Assembly (NCBI GenBank): GCA_945868435.1
Contig: CAMBLG010000006.1
Span: 81,406-145,405 of the forward strand
From: an uncultured Lachnospiraceae bacterium
GTDB lineage: Bacteria > Bacillota > Clostridia > Lachnospirales > Lachnospiraceae
DNA length: 64,000 nucleotides
Direction of reading: 5' to 3'
A program made the position numbers and the translations under genes. Each line of letters opens with the position of its first letter. The stretch's first letter is position 1. This document shows positions 60,381 through 64,000 of the stretch, piece by piece. Under the pieces are notes generated by a model. That model ran no database searches and was not told where the DNA came from. It saw only the letters and a list, made by a program, of their open reading frames with translations.

Positions 60381-62738
60381 ATGAATTTAGCACAATTACA
60401 GCAGGGACAGAAAGCTGTACTGAAGACAATCGGTGGAGAGGGAGCATTACGGCAGCATTTTTTGGACATGGGATTGATTCCCGGAACGGAGATTTCCTAT
60501 GTGAAGGCTGCACCTATGGGAGATCCGGTGGAGTATCAGGTGTGGGGGTATGAACTGACACTTCGTCTGGAGGAGGCTGCGCAGATTGAAATCGATCAGG
60601 TGGCAACCAGAGAACAAGCGCCGGACGAGGCGAAAAAGAGCAGCGTGTCGAAACGCTCCAAGGATTCCCTTCATCCGGGTCTGGGTGAGATGGGAATCTA
60701 TCACGTGAAGCAGCGGGGGGAGACCATTGAGAAGGGAGAGCTTCTTACCTTTGGTCTGGCAGGTAACCAGAATTGTGGCAAGACAACGCTTTTTAACCAG
60801 TTGACCGGTGCAAACCAGCACGTAGGCAATTTCCCGGGAGTGACGGTGGACCGGAAGGATGGACCAATCCGAAAGCAGGATCACACCCTTGTGACGGATC
60901 TTCCGGGTATCTACTCTCTTTCACCTTATACCAGTGAGGAAATCGTGACCCGTGAGTTTTTCCTGAAGGACAGACCGCGGGGAATCATCAATATCGTGGA
61001 TGCTACAAATATCGAGCGAAATCTGTACCTGACCTTGCAGCTCATTGAGTTGAATATTCCGATGGTGCTTGCTCTCAACATGATGGATGAGATTCACGAG
61101 AATGGCGGAACTATCGATGTAAATCTTCTGGAGCAGACCCTTGGTATTCCGGTGGTGCCGATTTCTGCGGCAAAGAATGAGGGAATTGAGGAACTGGTGG
61201 CACACGCTGTGCATGTGGCGAGGTATCGGGAACGTCCGGGACGCATGGATTTCTGCGATGCGGAGGGCGCAGACGGCGGCGCAATGCACCGGTGCATTCA
61301 CTCCATCATGCATCTGATCGAGGATCATACCCATAAGTACAAGATTCCGACCCGGTTTGCGGCAAGCAAGCTGGTGGAAGGCGATGAGCGCGTAAGGGAT
61401 GCGTTAAAGCTGGATGACAATGAGCTGGAGATGATTGAACATATCATTGCACAGCTGGAGGCCGAGAGCGGTATGGACCGTCAGGCAGCGCTGGCGAATA
61501 TGCGTTTTTCCTTTATCGACCGTGTCTGCAAGGCCACGGTGGTGAAGCCGCATGAGAGTAAAGAGCATGCCAGAAGCCGGAAGATTGACCGGATACTTAC
61601 GGGCAAATACACGGCGCTTCCGTGTTTCGTTCTCATTATGATTTTGGTATTTTATCTGACCTTTGGACTGATCGGAGCATGGCTATCCGACGGACTGGAA
61701 CTGGGGATTTCCGCGTTTACGGCTTGGGTGGATACCCTGTTGCAGACGGCCGGTGTCAATCCGGTGGTACATTCGCTGGTCATTGACGGTGTATTTGCAG
61801 GTGTGGGAAGTGTCCTTAGCTTTCTTCCCACCATTGTTACCTTATTCTTTTTCCTGTCCCTTCTGGAGGACAGCGGATATATGGCAAGGGTCGCTTTCGT
61901 GATGGATAAGCTGCTTCGTAAGGTCGGTCTGTCGGGGCGGAGTTTTGTACCGATGCTGATCGGATTCGGATGTTCGGTTCCGGCCATTATGGCCACCAGG
62001 ACGCTCCCGTCGGAGCGTGACCGCAAAATGACGATACTGCTTACTCCGTTCATGAGCTGTTCAGCAAAGATGCCGATCTACGGCTTTTTTGCAACAGTCT
62101 TTTTCCCGGGAAAAAGCGCGCTTGTCATGACCACTATGTATTTTACAGGAATTGTAGTTGGAATTCTTGTGGCGTTTATCATGGATTTCACGGCTTTCCG
62201 CGGTGAGCCGGTGCCCTTTGTCATGGAGCTTCCCAATTACCGTTTACCGGGCATTAAGAGTGTGGGAAGACTGATTTGGGACAAGGCGAAGGACTTCATC
62301 AGCAGAGCATTTACCATTATCTTTTTTGCGGCAATTATCATCTGGTTCTTACAGAGCTTCGACCTGCATCTGAATCTGGTAACGGATTCGGGGGAGAGCA
62401 TCCTTGCGGCATTAGGGGGTGTGATCGCACCACTGTTTAAGCCCTTGGGCTTTGGGGACTGGCGTATTGCCACCGCTTTGATCACCGGTTTTATGGCGAA
62501 GGAGAGTGTGGTGAGTACACTCACAGTACTTTCCGCAACCGATATTCTGACACCGGCTACGGCGGCGGTATTCCTTGTATTCACGCTTTTGTATACCCCA
62601 TGCGTAGCGGCAATCGCGTCCGTCCGGCGTGAACTGGGTGGAAAATGGGCTGCGCTTGTGGTTGTACTTCAATGTGTGATCGCCTGGATAGCAGCTTTTG
62701 CGGCGCATCCGATCGCGAATCTGTTGTTCGGTATGTGA
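60381..62738 (+). CDS. feoB: FeoA-FeoB fused ferrous iron transporter
   Basis: This 785-residue protein has an N-terminal FeoA SH3-like domain (residues 1 to about 75, HFLDMGLIPGTEISYVK). FeoB follows, with its G domain motifs GNQNCGKTTLFNQLTG, GVTVDRKDG, TDLPGIYSLSPY, NMMD and ISAA. Gate and core membrane domains have many helices (LIGFGCSVPAIMATRTLPSE, LTPFMSCSAKMPIYGFF, TGFMAKESVVSTL). It imports Fe2+ under anaerobic conditions. FeoA and FeoB are usually separate genes. A weak hairpin follows. Confidence 0.93.
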   Translation: MNLAQLQQGQKAVLKTIGGEGALRQHFLDMGLIPGTEISYVKAAPMGDPVEYQVWGYELTLRLEEAAQIEIDQVATREQAPDEAKKSSVSKRSKDSLHPGLGEMGIYHVKQRGETIEKGELLTFGLAGNQNCGKTTLFNQLTGANQHVGNFPGVTVDRKDGPIRKQDHTLVTDLPGIYSLSPYTSEEIVTREFFLKDRPRGIINIVDATNIERNLYLTLQLIELNIPMVLALNMMDEIHENGGTIDVNLLEQTLGIPVVPISAAKNEGIEELVAHAVHVARYRERPGRMDFCDAEGADGGAMHRCIHSIMHLIEDHTHKYKIPTRFAASKLVEGDERVRDALKLDDNELEMIEHIIAQLEAESGMDRQAALANMRFSFIDRVCKATVVKPHESKEHARSRKIDRILTGKYTALPCFVLIMILVFYLTFGLIGAWLSDGLELGISAFTAWVDTLLQTAGVNPVVHSLVIDGVFAGVGSVLSFLPTIVTLFFFLSLLEDSGYMARVAFVMDKLLRKVGLSGRSFVPMLIGFGCSVPAIMATRTLPSERDRKMTILLTPFMSCSAKMPIYGFFATVFFPGKSALVMTTMYFTGIVVGILVAFIMDFTAFRGEPVPFVMELPNYRLPGIKSVGRLIWDKAKDFISRAFTIIFFAAIIIWFLQSFDLHLNLVTDSGESILAALGGVIAPLFKPLGFGDWRIATALITGFMAKESVVSTLTVLSATDILTPATAAVFLVFTLLYTPCVAAIASVRRELGGKWAALVVVLQCVIAWIAAFAAHPIANLLFGM

Positions 62739-62739
62739 A

Positions 62740-62770
62740 AAAAGTGTGGTAAGACTTGCTTTTTTCATGG
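62740..62770 (+). terminator. Weak terminator after feoB
   Basis: AAAAAAG and CTTTTTT flank a short loop, ending in T-rich sequence. It is A/T-only in much of the stem, so efficiency is uncertain. Confidence 0.45.
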
Positions 62771-62819
62771 AACATGTGTAGAATAGTAGGGTAAATACGA
62801 TTCGATTAGGAGAGATAAC

Positions 62820-63065
62820 ATGAGTCAGGCAAAAGTTGAACAATATAAGAAGGACAAGGCGAACCGCAAGAAAATTATGGCGAAGGAGAAGGCAAAGCGC
62901 ATCGCAGGCAGAACCTGTGCATGGGTGATTCTCTTAGCAATTGTGGGCTGGGCAGGATATACCGGATATGAGTATTATGAGGCGAATCAGCCGAAGAAGA
63001 CCATTTATACGGATGTGTCTGCGATTTCCGATTATCTGAGCGGATTAGAGCAGACCGCAGAATAA
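62820..63065 (+). CDS. Small single-pass membrane protein, unknown
   Basis: This 81-residue protein has a highly basic N-terminus (KVEQYKKDKANRKKIMAKEK), one membrane helix (TCAWVILLAIVGWAGYTGY) and a short C-terminal tail. It looks like a membrane-anchored protein with its basic end in the cytoplasm. AGGAG lies 8 nt upstream of the ATG. It is common in Clostridia but has no known role. Confidence 0.75.
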   Translation: MSQAKVEQYKKDKANRKKIMAKEKAKRIAGRTCAWVILLAIVGWAGYTGYEYYEANQPKKTIYTDVSAISDYLSGLEQTAE

Positions 63066-63083
63066 GAGTGTTTCCGCAACTAA

Positions 63084-63116
63084 GGCGGTATCGGATTATT
63101 CCGATGCCGCCTTTTC
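63084..63116. terminator. Terminator between the small membrane protein and the FMN-bind-like gene
   Basis: GGCGGTATCGGA pairs with TCCGATGCCGCC around TTAT, followed by TTTTCT on the plus strand. It overlaps the 3' end of the convergent gene and may serve mainly the rightward transcript. Confidence 0.8.
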
Positions 63117-63530
63117 TAATGCTTCCTCGATGGCGCTGAGCAGAACGATAGAGGTGTACTGGTTGTTCTGGGAATAAGTGATATCGTCCAGAGACTGGTT
63201 GGCTGTAATCTGTTCGGACAGCTCATCCAGTGCCGGGCGGACCAGAGGATACATGGTCTCCATGGTCTCATCCAGATTCACCAGCGAGATGGAGTTGATG
63301 TGGTTTTCATCCACTGCCACCTGTATATCCAAAGCGGCATCACCCAACTGTACGGAGGAGGTGTATACCCCCGGCGTGTACATGGTGGGAACCGTTTCGT
63401 CCATGGAGTTATCCTTAGGCTTCAGAAAAAGCATCAAACATACAGCGAAGATCAGAATCAGACCAATCACTATACCGGTAAACACGATTCTCTTCATATG
63501 AAGAACGACTATCTTGGTTTTTGCACTCAT
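63096..63530 (-). CDS. Membrane-anchored FMN-binding-domain-like protein
   Basis: This 144-residue protein is on the reverse strand. A basic N-terminus is followed by a signal anchor (VFTGIVIGLILIFAVCLMLF). An extracytoplasmic domain reads TPGVYTSSVQLGDAALDIQV, then AVDENHINSISLVNLDETME and SLDDITYSQNNQYTSIVLLS, resembling FMN_bind proteins of the Rnf/Nqr type. A covalent FMN site is not certain. The start at 63530 follows GGAGG by 5 nt; the longer frame to 63581 lacks a site. Confidence 0.78.
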   Translation of the reverse strand: MSAKTKIVVLHMKRIVFTGIVIGLILIFAVCLMLFLKPKDNSMDETVPTMYTPGVYTSSVQLGDAALDIQVAVDENHINSISLVNLDETMETMYPLVRPALDELSEQITANQSLDDITYSQNNQYTSIVLLSAIEEALEKAASE

Positions 63531-63664
63531 GTGAACCTCCATGCGCTTCTTGGTACATAAGACTTCGGTACCTTTATACATACTATGTACGAGGCGTGAA
63601 AATCATTCCAGCTCATTGAATTTTTGTAATCGTAGCAAAAAAATAAAAAATTTTAAAAAAGTGG

Positions 63665-63693
63665 TTGACATAAGGAAGCCTATCTGATAATAT
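63665..63693 (+). promoter_or_regulatory. Promoter of the tRNA-Gly gene
   Basis: TTGACA (63665-63670), a 17-nt spacer and TAATAT (63688-63693), about 50 nt before the tRNA. Confidence 0.75.
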
Positions 63694-63740
63694 ACTATTT
63701 GTGTTCAGCAAGACAGTGAACACGACAGACAATCAAATAT

Positions 63741-63813
63741 GCGATAGTGGCGTAGTTGGTAACGCGCGACCTTGCCAAGGTCGAGACCGCGGGTTCGAGC
63801 CCCGTCTATCGCT
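63741..63813 (+). tRNA. tRNA-Gly (anticodon GCC)
   Basis: A complete cloverleaf can be drawn: acceptor GCGATAG with CTATCGC, anticodon stem CGACC-TTGCCAA-GGTCG giving anticodon GCC, and T loop GGTTCGAGCC. The discriminator base is T and no CCA is encoded. It is driven by the promoter at 63665 and ends at a long hairpin terminator. Confidence 0.95.
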
Positions 63814-63815
63814 CT

Positions 63816-63860
63816 TGCAACAAAAGGGATATCCGTAAGGATATCCTTTTTTGTTGCAGA
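63816..63860 (+). terminator. Terminator after tRNA-Gly
   Basis: A stem of about 19 bp (GCAACAAAAGGGATATCC with its near complement GGATATCCTTTTTTGTTGC) around GTAA, with an internal T-run. Confidence 0.9.
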
Positions 63861-63869
63861 AGCAAAGAG

Positions 63870-63950
63870 GAGCCGCTCCCCCGCGGTGCGTGTTCTCGTC
63901 TCCGCTTCGCTCCGGTCGGCGCAGAACAGACGTCCGCCGGACGTCTTTGT
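63870..63950. repeat. GC-rich hairpin cluster
   Basis: AGACGTCC-gcc-GGACGTCT (63928-63946) is a perfect hairpin followed by TTTGTT, preceded by smaller GC-rich stems (TCCGCTTCGCTCCGG near 63901). It may be a second terminator or a dispersed palindromic element. Confidence 0.5.
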
Positions 63951-63985
63951 TGCTAAAATAAAAGTAGACATGAAGAGGTAGAAAA

Positions 63986-64000
63986 ATGTTATCCTTATTT
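63986..64000 (+). CDS. Possible start of a gene running off the window
   Basis: An ATG at 63986 follows AAGAGG by 8 nt and is open to the edge (5 codons). Too short to name. Confidence 0.25.

Overview
The window reads as chromosome from a Gram-positive anaerobic Clostridia, most likely a Lachnospiraceae-type gut bacterium. The evidence is strong AGGAGG-type ribosome sites, a T-box leader over a transamidation operon (aspS2-gatCAB), a rubredoxin-fused flavin reductase, a FeoA-FeoB fusion and a 7TM/HD-GYP/GGDEF receptor. No species can be named from sequence alone.

Region 1 (1-2870) is ordinary chromosome with decay at its right edge: a truncated chemoreceptor-like gene, a flavin reductase-rubredoxin, an ArsC/Spx-family protein, and remnants of a WYL-type regulator and a ClbS/DfsB-like gene.

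Region 2 (about 2871-8950) is a small AT-rich integrative element, here called A. It holds an XRE regulator, an ImmA/IrrE-Fic fusion, three unrecognised genes (two membrane proteins), a PLD-nuclease/helicase remnant split by a local inversion, and a tyrosine integrase fused in frame to part of that remnant.

Region 3 (about 8951-32295) is a second, larger integrative mobilizable element, B. Its integrase lies at the right end, next to the start of a low-molecular-weight protein tyrosine phosphatase gene that serves as the attachment site. It has its own transfer and replication genes (MobA/MobL relaxase, DUF3847, CHC2 primase, VapE, excisionase, integrase, XRE regulator). Its cargo is a dense defence island: an AbiE-like toxin-antitoxin pair, a metallophosphoesterase, an AlbA_2/Schlafen-type protein, a type I restriction-modification operon carrying an unrecognised protein with an RNxxxH HEPN motif between hsdS and hsdR, and a Gabija-type gajA-gajB pair. 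Elements A and B have the same end architecture (attachment core, 27-nt spacer, a TAAAATCAAGG block, then tandem integrase arm-type repeats) but different arm sequences, so they look like two related elements stacked at one site.

Region 4 (32296-64000) is housekeeping chromosome of higher GC. It holds the phosphatase, DinB, a HAD hydrolase, the T-box/aspS2/GNAT-gatC/gatA/gatB operon, a cyclic-di-GMP receptor, clpX with two SbcCD/YhaO-YhaN-like genes, a GH42 beta-galactosidase, an S8 protease, DUF6033 and Mbeg1-like proteins, a citrate synthase, a chemoreceptor, argJ, proC, feoAB, two small membrane-anchored proteins and a tRNA-Gly. The T-box carries overlapping Glu (GAA) and Asn (AAC) candidate specifiers, which suits an operon making both Gln-tRNA and Asn-tRNA.

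The best candidates for something new are the HEPN protein inside the hsd operon, the XRE/ImmA-Fic pair, the gene at 4968-5894, and the GNAT-GatC fusion.
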